64,000 bases of DNA. Source: Streptomyces sp. CB01580 (GTDB taxonomy: Bacteria; Actinomycetota; Actinomycetes; Streptomycetales; Streptomycetaceae). The notes under the pieces were generated by a model, which saw only the letters and a program-made list of their open reading frames with translations, did no database searches and was not told where the DNA came from. A program made the position numbers and the translations under genes. The stretch covers positions 592,332-656,331 of the forward strand of contig NZ_LIXJ01000003.1 of assembly GCF_001905795.1 (NCBI RefSeq). The letters run 5' to 3'. Positions 35,912 through 44,000 of the stretch are shown here, in pieces. How positions within the stretch are numbered: the first letter of the stretch is position 1; the number at the start of each line of letters is the position of its first letter.

Positions 35912-36664
35912 GTGTACGCAACCCTCACCCCGGCCCAGCGCGATGGGACCGCCTGTATCGAGTGCGGCGACGAAACCGCCCCCATGGTCCCGCTCCCGGC
36001 CCTCGTCGACGGCGGCCAGGTGTTCCAATGCACCAGCCACACTGACGCCGACGACACCCCGGCCGACGTCTGCTACATCTGCTTCTCCGAGTCCGGCCCC
36101 TTCGTCCGCGTAGGCGAGGGAGACGATGAAGCCGCCGTGTGCCTGGACCACGTCGACGAGACCCCGGAGCGGAACGTGCTTGTCGTCGGCCCGATCCGCA
36201 CCCGAGCCGACCGGGAACGCCTCAGGGAGTTCGCCCGCACCGTCGCCACGGAGTTGGGCGCAATGGCGACCTGGGCGACGTCGAGCGGCTTCGACGTTCG
36301 CCAGTACGAAGCCATATACGACATGGGAGGCCCGGCGTCGACGGGGGACTACGTGAGCACTCTCCTGAAGGGTGAGGCACTGCTCGCGGGCATCCCTGTC
36401 AGGGAGCGGCAGCATCCCGAGGCACTCGCGGAGTGCGTGTGCGGGCAGTCGACGACGGTTCGGTCCGTGGTCCGGGCGGACGGCGACGTCTGGTGCCAGG
36501 AATGCCGGGATATCTCGTCGTGCGCCCACTGTCTTGAGTGGTTCGACACCGACGAAATGGTGATCACCGAGTCCGGTACCGCGTGGATCCCGCTCCACCC
36601 CGAGTGCCACGAGGGGGACGCCTGGAAGGCGCCCCAGAGTGGTCGCCTGGCGATCGCCGCGTAG
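35912..36664 (+). CDS. Multi-zinc-ribbon protein of unknown function
   Basis: A 250-residue protein with a GTG start and AGAGGAGA upstream. It has several CxxC knuckles: CIECGDE, CYICFSE, CVCGQS, CQECRD and CAHCLEW, spaced in pairs that suggest two or three zinc ribbons, and a middle section with a predicted helix (LREFARTVATELGAMATWATSSGFDVRQYEAIY). No enzyme motif is visible. Similar multi-CxxC proteins are frequent in actinophage and mobile-element early regions. Its promoter is probably controlled by the RHH sites upstream. Confidence 0.7.
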   Translation: MYATLTPAQRDGTACIECGDETAPMVPLPALVDGGQVFQCTSHTDADDTPADVCYICFSESGPFVRVGEGDDEAAVCLDHVDETPERNVLVVGPIRTRADRERLREFARTVATELGAMATWATSSGFDVRQYEAIYDMGGPASTGDYVSTLLKGEALLAGIPVRERQHPEALAECVCGQSTTVRSVVRADGDVWCQECRDISSCAHCLEWFDTDEMVITESGTAWIPLHPECHEGDAWKAPQSGRLAIAA

Positions 36665-36889
36665 CTCACCCTGTGTGACAACGGCCCCGCGCCCATTCCG
36701 GGTGGCGGGGCTCTGTCGCGTCCGCTCTCCCCTCGTCGGTCGACGTCCTCCGCCTCCCGCAGGTCAAACTACGGCCCCGCGCGCCTACTTGGCTCACACT
36801 GTGAGGTACTTCCGGGAAAGGACCGTAATTTGACCTCGGGTACTGAGAGCTACATTTCGTCGCCCGAACTCACTCTCCGCCACCGGCTC

Positions 36890-36925
36890 GGGGGTCAGAT
36901 TGGCCAAAGTGTCAAACTGACCCCC
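36890..36925. repeat. Inverted repeat around TTGGCCAA
   Basis: GGGGGTCAG and CTGACCCCC are perfect 9-bp inverted arms with an 18-base spacer that contains the palindrome TTGGCCAA at 36900-36907. Confidence 0.75.
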
Positions 36926-37213
36926 TATCTCAGTTTCTCCTTACACGCGTTAGAGGGTTTTGAAAAATAGAGTTAGTTTGTCAATTTGGCACCCACCCTG
37001 CCTGGAGGCCCCTCGTCGACGAGGAGTCGGGGCGGAGGAGAGGGAGGCGGCGGCTCTGAAAGCCGCAGGCGCCGTTCTGAGGCGCCGTGAGGGGCGTGCG
37101 CCAGAAAAGGGATTCACCGAGCCCCCTGAAGCGCTCCAGAGGGCCGTCTAGCGCGTTCTAGGGGCACGCGCGCCGACTGGTCGGCACGGGCGGGCGGTGC
37201 TCTCTGGCTCGTA

Positions 37214-37228
37214 TCTCGCATTGCGAGA
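37214..37228. repeat. 15-bp palindrome TCTCGCATTGCGAGA
   Basis: Two 7-bp arms around a single T form a perfect palindrome in the noncoding region. Operator-like; its regulator is unknown. Confidence 0.65.
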
Positions 37229-37582
37229 CGGAGGTAACTGTCTCGTAACTAATATTGCGGCAAGCCGGGCAAACTACCGCACTGAGCGACACCCTCCCCC
37301 GATAACTCATGTAGAGGGGCTCGCGCTTCAGTAGAGATTACGGAGCGTAGTTACCCCCGCCATGCCGCGCCGCCCCGTACTTCCTCTCGCGGGATGTCGG
37401 CGCGTGGCCCCGGCGTTCGAGCCGCTGACGTTGACCGTGATTCTCCTCCGCGTCCGTCGGCGTGCTCCGCCGGGGTCTCTGATCTCTTTTCAAAGCGCTG
37501 CCCACGGGCGGCGCTCCTCTTTTTTTCAAGCCGTTGGCAGGACGAAAGGTCGTCAGAACGGCAGAACACCTTTGGAGGAACC

Positions 37583-37840
37583 ATGCGCTGCATCGACGTG
37601 CCCGACGCTCCCCGGCGGCAGTGTCCCGGCTGCTTCCGGACGCTCGCCGTGAACGGCAACAACTTTCATGCCGACGCCCTGTGTGCCGACGGCTTCACCC
37701 GCAAGTGTGCCGACTGCCGGAATGCGGCGGAGCGCCTCCGGTACCGCCTGGAAGCGCCGGAGCGTGCCAGGAGGGTACGGGAGCGCCGCGCGGAGCGGCG
37801 GGCGTACTTCGAGTCGACCGGCCGATACGAGGCCGCCTGA
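37583..37840 (+). CDS. Small zinc-finger protein, HNH-like Cys pattern
   Basis: An 85-residue protein with a strong TTGGAGGAA ribosome binding site 4 bases before the ATG. It has CPGC and CADC knuckles separated by about 28 residues, followed by a basic helix (RLRYRLEAPERARRVRERRAERR). Such a Cys pattern with a basic tail is common in small actinophage proteins annotated as zinc-binding or HNH-like, but the catalytic HNH residues are not evident. The next gene follows after 80 bases. Confidence 0.7.
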   Translation: MRCIDVPDAPRRQCPGCFRTLAVNGNNFHADALCADGFTRKCADCRNAAERLRYRLEAPERARRVRERRAERRAYFESTGRYEAA

Positions 37841-37920
37841 GCGCCGCACAGCCACACCTTGACCTACACAGCCCCTGCCGTCGGCGGGGGATTTTCTATG
37901 CCCGACCGAGAGGAAACGAA

Positions 37921-38892
37921 ATGCCAGCCGTTACCAACCCCGAGGAACTTGCGGCACTGGAGGCAGTACCCGACATCGAGCGCACGCGGAAGCTTCATGC
38001 GTCCGCGGAGGACCGTCTCCGTCGGCACCGGGCCGGAGAGACGCCCGACGAGGCGCGCAACCGCGTGGTGGAGGAGGCCGTCAACAGCTTCATCACCTCC
38101 GGCACATGGCCGCGTGACGTCGGCTCGAAGGCCGCGAAGGCGAACACCGAAGCGGTGGAGTGGGAAGCGGAGCGCCTGGCGCTCAAGCGTGCCGTCGACG
38201 CTGCCGAAGACCTGGCCCACGACACCCGGCAGGTACTCAGTGACGACGCCCTGGAGTTCCTGGGGACGCGACTGGCGGGGATCCTGAGCGCAGTCAGGAC
38301 GGCCGCGGAAGCTCTCGGCGACGTCCGATCCGCAGAGGGCGCTATTAAGGCCGGAGGGGCCGCCGTGGAGGCGTGGGGCACCCTCTCCGTGCTCCTGGAG
38401 GACTACCGCAACGTGCGGCGCGCACAGTGGTCGTTCCTGATGCCGCAGCGACACCGCCTGGACTTGCCGGGCGTGCACGAAGAGAGCAGCCGCGAGCTGA
38501 AGGCGTGGCAGCGTGACGGGCACGGTCACGTCGCGGGTTTCGACCCCGACAACGTGCCGGCCGACGCGCTCTCCGCCATGAAGTCCGGCCAGTACACCAT
38601 CGGCTACCTGCGGTGGATCGCGTCGGCCGGCACTGCGTATGTGCCCCGGTCGCGCGAAGATCTGAAGCTGGAGGTTATGGCGACGAACGCGCGCCATGAA
38701 GTCGTCTACGACGACAACGGGCCGATCCAGCGCGACCCGTACGCCTGGCACGAGACGCCGATCCCGGCCCCGCGCCCTGCGGAGGTCTATCCGCATTCCA
38801 CGGTGCCGCAGATGGACTACTCCAAGCCGCAGCCACCGAAGCCGACCCCCAACGCGACGGTGAGCGACGAGCGCGCACCGCGAACCTTCTGA
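37921..38892 (+). CDS. Phage-type protein of unknown function, helical N-terminus, Pro-rich C-terminus
   Basis: A 323-residue protein from the ATG at 37921 with GAGAGGAAA upstream; the open frame upstream belongs to the previous gene's region. The N-terminal half is mainly helical (NPEELAALEAVPDIERTRKLHASAEDRL, KRAVDAAEDLAHDTRQVLSDDALEFLG), the middle holds YRNVRRAQWSFLMPQRHRLDLPG, and the C-terminus is Pro-rich (PAPRPAEVYPHSTVPQMDYSKPQPPKPTPNA). I do not recognise the family. Its position just before the scaffold-like and small-terminase-like genes suggests a structural or packaging role. Confidence 0.65.
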   Translation: MPAVTNPEELAALEAVPDIERTRKLHASAEDRLRRHRAGETPDEARNRVVEEAVNSFITSGTWPRDVGSKAAKANTEAVEWEAERLALKRAVDAAEDLAHDTRQVLSDDALEFLGTRLAGILSAVRTAAEALGDVRSAEGAIKAGGAAVEAWGTLSVLLEDYRNVRRAQWSFLMPQRHRLDLPGVHEESSRELKAWQRDGHGHVAGFDPDNVPADALSAMKSGQYTIGYLRWIASAGTAYVPRSREDLKLEVMATNARHEVVYDDNGPIQRDPYAWHETPIPAPRPAEVYPHSTVPQMDYSKPQPPKPTPNATVSDERAPRTF

Positions 38893-38905
38893 GAGGCGAC
38901 CAGCT

Positions 38906-39280
38906 ATGACTGACCCCAACACCCCAACTCCCCTCGCTGGGGACGCACTTGAGCTTGCCAAGCTCCGCGCCGGACTGACCGCCGGGCTCACCCCGGAGCA
39001 GTCCGCGCGCCTGATCGGGTCAACGGAGGACGAACTCACGGCGGACGCTCAGACGCTCGCTGCCGAGTTCTCCACCACGAACCCTGCGCCTCCCGCTCCC
39101 CGTGTCGGCGGACCGCGTGGCGTCGACGTCACTCCGGCTGAAGGGGCTTCCGCGGGTGCTGCCCGTTACCGGCGTAAGGCGGGGCTGGACGAGGACGGGC
39201 GGCGCCCGCAGGTACCGCAGCGGAGCGGCACGGAGCGCACCGCCAACCCCTTTGCCGCACCTTCCTACACCATGAGCTGA
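38906..39280 (+). CDS. Small scaffold-like phage protein
   Basis: A 124-residue protein, 14 bases after the previous gene. The N-terminal helix ELAKLRAGLTAGLTPEQSARLIGSTEDELTADAQTLAAEF is the signature of short phage scaffolding-type and minor head proteins in actinobacteriophages; the rest is disordered (Pro, Ala, Gly-rich). In a full phage this would lie next to the capsid gene, but no capsid gene follows. If expressed alone it could interfere with a helper phage's head assembly. Assignment is by motif memory only. Confidence 0.6.
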   Translation: MTDPNTPTPLAGDALELAKLRAGLTAGLTPEQSARLIGSTEDELTADAQTLAAEFSTTNPAPPAPRVGGPRGVDVTPAEGASAGAARYRRKAGLDEDGRRPQVPQRSGTERTANPFAAPSYTMS

Positions 39281-39341
39281 CGTCGACGGGGGCTCCGTAA
39301 ATCGACTTACGGGGCCCCTCGTTCAATGAAAGGAGGGGCCC

Positions 39342-39791
39342 ATGGTTGCCCCTGGACCCCGTCAGAAGCCATGGACGCCGCATTCCCGTGCTCACCGTGG
39401 CGCCTCACGGAGCGGCGCCGTTGGCCCCATTGTGCTCCCTCTCGCCGGGTGTGACGACCCGATCCCGGACATGCCCGCTGGGCGCGCGTGGACGGAGCCG
39501 GAGCGGACGATGTGGGATGAGCTGTGGCAGAGCCCACAGGCGACGCAGTATGACGACTCGTTCGTCCCTATCGTCGCGCTCTATGTCCGCGTCGTGTGTG
39601 ACGCGTTCTCGGGACGCGTGACGGCCGGACTGGCGCAGGAGGCGCGGCACCTGGCCGACCACCTTGGCCTCAGTCCGGCGGGCATGAAGTCGCTGGGCTG
39701 GAGGATGGAAGAGGTTGACGCACGCACGGGCGAGATACACGACGCGCCTGTTGCAGACATCGCAGCGCGACGAGCGCGGATCACTGCATGA
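39342..39791 (+). CDS. Small terminase subunit-like protein
   Basis: A 149-residue protein with a perfect AAAGGAGG ribosome binding site and ATG. The segments AWTEPERTMWDELWQSPQATQYDD, then VARLYVRV-like helix VALYVRVVCDAF, LAQEARHLADHLGLSPAGMKSLGWRMEEVD recall actinophage small terminase subunits. A TerS recognises the packaging site and recruits the large subunit, which is absent here. In phage satellites a TerS-like gene redirects the helper's packaging. The next gene overlaps its stop codon (ATGA). The identity is likely but not proven. Confidence 0.6.
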   Translation: MVAPGPRQKPWTPHSRAHRGASRSGAVGPIVLPLAGCDDPIPDMPAGRAWTEPERTMWDELWQSPQATQYDDSFVPIVALYVRVVCDAFSGRVTAGLAQEARHLADHLGLSPAGMKSLGWRMEEVDARTGEIHDAPVADIAARRARITA

Positions 39792-40072
39792 GTGCGCGAC
39801 GCGCCGCCATCCGTGCACGCCTGGCGCAGCATGGGGCCGCGAGTGGCGGGCATCGGCCCGCGTGTCCGCCCGAGCTACGCAGGTGCATCGTGTGGCAGTG
39901 GCTCGATCCCGACGAGGTAGACGACGTGAGGGCGGCTGGAATGGGCTCACTGCGCGTCTTCACAGCATGGCGCCGCTGGCTCGACGCACGCCAGGCGTAC
40001 GCCGACGAGGAAGGCCAGTCGGTGATGCAGGCGTGCGGGCCAACGAGCCGGCCGACGCTCGAACGCCCCTGA
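39788..40072 (+). CDS. Small element protein, unknown function
   Basis: A 94-residue basic protein (MSARRAAIRARLAQHGAASGGHRPACPPEL) that begins inside the stop codon of the TerS-like gene, so it is translationally coupled. It has a helical ending (LRVFTAWRRWLDARQAYADEEGQS). No family is recognised. Confidence 0.6.
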   Translation: MSARRAAIRARLAQHGAASGGHRPACPPELRRCIVWQWLDPDEVDDVRAAGMGSLRVFTAWRRWLDARQAYADEEGQSVMQACGPTSRPTLERP

Positions 40073-40368
40073 CCTGCGATTTCCTGACGGTCACCCCAGG
40101 GGGTGATCCCCTTCGGGGTGCCTCGGCTACCGGAAGAGTGCTGGGCCGCGCGGTCTGACAACCGGTTGGAGGTCGCCCCCGGGGCCCCTTCAGCCGCCCG
40201 TCTGACGCCCCTGGGCGCCCCTCTGCCGCTCTCTGACGCCTTCCGCACGGTCCATCGTGCGCGCCGGACGATCGTCCGCGAGGCAGGGACGACCCCGAAC
40301 GAGTAACACCAAGAGATAGTAAAGCCGCAGGTGAGCGGCCTAGAAGTGTGACACGACAGGAGACCGCC

Positions 40369-40695
40369 ATGTCCACCCAACCGCCTATCTGCCCCCGCGC
40401 AGGCTGCCGACTGCCCCGATGGGTGAAGCGGGACCGTAGGGGCAACCCGGTACTCACGGACTGGTGTTCAGCCTGGTGCCGTCACTGGGACAGCGCAGCG
40501 AAGAACGCGCTCTACAACGACGACGCCCGTCAGGCTGCGACGCTGATGGAGGCCGTGGCCGTTCTCGACTCCCGCAAGTCCGGCGGGGATCCGGTGCACG
40601 GCGTGCAGATCATCGACAGCACCCGATGGGTGGTCCACACGGACGCCCATGCGTCGGCGAGGCGGCACCGTCGACCCGCGCATGCAGCCGCCTGA
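40369..40695 (+). CDS. Small Cys-rich protein A (C-x4-C / C-x3-C)
   Basis: A 108-residue protein starting at the ATG after GACAGGAGACC. The N-terminal half contains CPRAGCRLPRWVKRDRRGNP and WCSAWCRHW, a C-x4-C plus C-x3-C arrangement. The next gene encodes the same arrangement, so the two are probably paralogues. The tail is His/Arg-rich. A terminator hairpin follows at 40745. Confidence 0.65.
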   Translation: MSTQPPICPRAGCRLPRWVKRDRRGNPVLTDWCSAWCRHWDSAAKNALYNDDARQAATLMEAVAVLDSRKSGGDPVHGVQIIDSTRWVVHTDAHASARRHRRPAHAAA

Positions 40696-40744
40696 CAGCT
40701 CACCGGGGCCCGCCCCCAAGCAACAACCCATACGACCCCTGATC

Positions 40745-40774
40745 GGCCCGTAGCGGACGCGCTACGGGCCTTTT
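40745..40774 (+). terminator. Rho-independent terminator with T-run
   Basis: GGCCCGTAGC pairs with GCTACGGGCC around GGACGC, followed directly by TTTT. It lies between the two small Cys-rich genes. Confidence 0.88.
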
Positions 40775-40794
40775 CCATGCCCTCCGGAGGGCCC

Positions 40795-41064
40795 ATGAAG
40801 ACCACCGAAAACACCGTGTGTGCCCGTGACGGCTGCGGGTTCATCGTCGAACCCGTTCTCGTCGCCGACATGCCGCTGCCAGCGACGCACTGTGGCGACG
40901 CATGCAGGGACTATGAATGGCTCCGCCAGGGCCTTGACGCCCTGGAGCCCACGCCCGACGTCGTCGAGCTGTACGGCAACTTGCGGGAGGTCGCGGAGAT
41001 TCTGAACGCGCGCACCGACCCCACCGAGATAGGCCCGCTGCCGGGGGTGTGGTCAGATGCCTGA
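40795..41064 (+). CDS. Small Cys-rich protein B, upstream of the tape measure gene
   Basis: An 89-residue protein with ATG and GGAGG immediately before (CCGGAGGGCCC). It has CARDGCGF and HCGDACRDYEW, the same C-x4-C / C-x3-C scheme as protein A. The C-terminal half is acidic (DALEPTPDVVELYGNLREVAEILNARTD). The tape measure gene starts inside its last codons (ATG at 41057), so translation is coupled, in the place where phages usually have tail assembly chaperones. Confidence 0.65.
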   Translation: MKTTENTVCARDGCGFIVEPVLVADMPLPATHCGDACRDYEWLRQGLDALEPTPDVVELYGNLREVAEILNARTDPTEIGPLPGVWSDA

Positions 41065-44000
41065 TCTGGACATCGTGGGCGGTGCGGCGGTCGACGTCGT
41101 CCCGGTAATCCCACAGTTCCATTCACGCCTCAAGGCCATGGTCCTGCCCATCGCGGACCGGGTCGGTGAAGAGGCCGGGGAGCGCATGGGGCGGGCCATG
41201 TCCCGTTCCCTGGCGCAGAACCTCACAGTGGCCATCCCCAACGCGATCACCCGAGCCGGCCAAGCCGGACGAGCGGCAGCGACGCGCCAAGGGGATGACA
41301 CGGCAGGGGCGTTCGCCTCATCGATGCGGCGGCACCTCCAAGCAGCGTTTCGCAGCATGCCCAGGCTCGATATCCGCCTCTCCGACACTGGGGTTGACGC
41401 GGAGCTTGCCCGACTCCGTGCGAGGCTCGAACAGCTCTCAAATCGCCGTATAGGCATCGACGTGGACGCGGGAACGGCCCGCGCTGAAGTGGAGCGGATC
41501 GAACGGGAGCTCCAGCGTCTCGGAGCTGAACACCCCAACATCCGAATCCGCACCGATACAGCCGCTGCCCGCGCGGCACTCGCTGCGATGAGAGCCGAGA
41601 TCGACGCAGCAAATCGCAGGGAGATTAACGTCCCCGTCCGCGTCGATACGACCCAGGCGACCGCCGCACTGATGTCTCTGGGCATGCAAGCGGCTGCACT
41701 GGCCGCAATCCCCCTCGGCCCCATCCTCGCCGCCGGACTCGGAGCCGTGGCGGCAATGGCCACCGCCGCTGGAGCGGGTATCGGGGCGACGGCACTCGTC
41801 GCGGTACCGGCCATCAAGGGTGTGACCGAGGCTTTGCGTCTGAAGACTGCCGCGGAGGACGAGGCCGCACAGGCAACCGATCGGAGTGCCGCATCGTCGT
41901 CGCAGGCTGCGAACCGTGCGCTCCAACTCGTAGGTGCGCAGGCACAGTTGGCGTCAGCGCATCGCAACGCCGCACAGTCCGCCGTGCAGGCCAACCGTCA
42001 GGTTGAAGCCGCCGAACGGGCCGTCGCGGACGCCGCGCAGCGTGCGGCAGAGCAGCGCCAGGCGGCGGCCGACGGCGTGCGTCGAGCGGAGCAATCGCTC
42101 ACCGACGCCAAGCGCACCGCTCGGGACGCGGAGACAGAACTCACCCGCGCCAGGCAGGATGCCGCCGCACAGCTTGCAGCGCTGAACGATCGCCTACTTG
42201 ATGGCTACCTCGATCAGCGGGAGGCAGCCCTGAGGGTCAAGCAAGCCCAACAGGAGTTGACTGCCACACTGGCCGACGCTGACGCGGGTAGGGCAACACA
42301 GCTTCAGGTTGAAGCTGCTCAACTCGCCTTTGACCGTGCACAGTTGAACGCCAAGCAGACGTCACAGTCGTTCGACGAGCTTCAGAAGTCGGCAGCCAAG
42401 CAGAAGCGGGCCGGCGTAGAGGGCTCCGACGCCGTCAAGGCAGCGACAGAACGCGTCCGCCAGGCGCAGCGGGGCGTGGTCGACCAGACCGACGCACTCC
42501 GTAAGGCGCAGGCAGCAGCGTCGAAGGCGTCCGTCGACGGTGCGCGCGCTGTGGCCGATGCGCAGGAGCGCGTAGCCGACGCCACTCGCAACGCCGCGAA
42601 CGCGCAAGCGTCAGCAGCGGAGAGCATCGCGAACGCCCAACGGGGCCTCCAGCGGGCACAGCTCTCGACGGCCGACGCAACGGGCGTCGCGACCACGAAA
42701 CAGGACGAGTACCGCCAGGCACTTGCGGACATGACTCCCGCCGCGCGACAGCTCTTCGACGCCATCGCGGGCCCCCGCGGGCTGAAGGTTGCATTCGACG
42801 AATGGCAGAAGTCTCTTCAGCCCGCAGTTCTGCCACTCTTCACGCGGGGCGTCGACGGGGCGAAGAATTCCCTGCCCGGCCTCACGCCAATGGTCCTGGC
42901 TGCTGCACGTGGAATTGACTCCCTCATGGACTCCGCGTCGGCCGAGATGAAGGCGCCGTTCTGGCACGAGTTCAAGGCTGATCTCACCGACAGTATCGAG
43001 CCCGCAATCAAGGGACTCGGGAAGACGATCGGACTCGTCCTGAAGGGTTCCGCAGGGGTCGTTGATGCCTTCCTGCCGCACATGGACGGAATCGCTGATC
43101 GGTCCACCAAGATCGGTGAGCGCTTCGCCAAGTGGGGGACGAACCTCAAGGGCTCCCCGGAGTTCGAGAAGTTCCTCCAGTACGTCAAGGACACGGCACC
43201 TGGGGTAGCCGAGTTCATCGGGGATATCCTGAGCGCGGCCCTCGACGTGTCAAAGGCGCTCGCACCTCTCAGTGCAAAGCTCTTCGACGCACTTGGACCC
43301 GTCTTTGAGGCGATTTCGTGGACGGCGGAGAACGCGCCGGAGTTTATTCAGCTCCTGTGGGGGATCTACTTCGTCACGAAGGCCATCAGGGTCGGGATGG
43401 CTGCATTCGCGGTGGCCATGTTCCTGTACGAGTCGGTCGTGATCCTGGCCACCATCGCCACGAGCGGATGGGCCGTGGCACTGAACGCGACGGGTATTGT
43501 CCCGATCATCAAGGCGATCATTCTCGTCGTCGCACTCCTTGCGGCCGGTGTAGTGTACGCCTACAAGAATTGGGGCTGGTTCCGCACCGTCGTTGACACC
43601 GCTTGGGATGGCATCAAGACGGCCTCAGAGTTCGTCTGGGAAAAGGTCCTGAAGCCGATCTTCACTTTCCTGTGGCAGATCATCAAGAAGGTCGGCGACG
43701 CTGCTCTGTGGCTTTGGGACAAGGCGATTAAGCCTGCCTTCGAATTCATCGCAGCAGCCGTAAAGCCCGTGGTCAAGGCGTTGCTGACGATCTTTCTCCT
43801 CCCTGCTTATGTGGCTTTCAAGCTGCTTGGCGCCATCGTCAAGTGGCTGTGGAATGAGGCCGTCAAGCCTGTCTTCAACTGGATCGCGGAGAAGGCGAAG
43901 TGGCTGTACGAGAAGTACATAAAGCCTCACATCGGGGACGCGAAGAAGGCGTTCGATCTACTCGGCAAGGCTGTCAAGTCGCTGTGGGACAGTGCAGTAA

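Larger units (their letters stand above)
36665..37582. other. 918-base noncoding region with inverted repeats (candidate packaging or regulatory site)
   Basis: This is the longest gene-free stretch of the element and it is AT-richer than the rest. It contains: a hairpin GCCCCGC/GCGGGGC at 36684-36711, just after the Zn-ribbon gene; a perfect 9-bp inverted repeat GGGGGTCAG/CTGACCCCC at 36890-36898 and 36917-36925 with the palindrome TTGGCCAA between; the element TCTCGCATTGCGAGA at 37214-37228; and two GC-rich hairpins near 37050-37090. Plausible roles are cos/pac, replication origin or operator. The frames inside lack a start codon with a ribosome binding site. Confidence 0.6.

Noticed and set aside
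36960..37151. A 63-codon frame in the noncoding region of the element
   Set aside because: The only start is TTG without a ribosome binding site and the protein lacks conserved features.
40103..40306. A 67-codon frame between the TerS-neighbour gene and protein A
   Set aside because: No ribosome binding site, start inside a GC-rich hairpin-like stretch, no recognisable motif.
40369..41064. Tail assembly chaperones with a -1 frameshift upstream of the tape measure gene
   Set aside because: The two small genes there are Cys-rich with different features and separated by a terminator; no slippery site links them.
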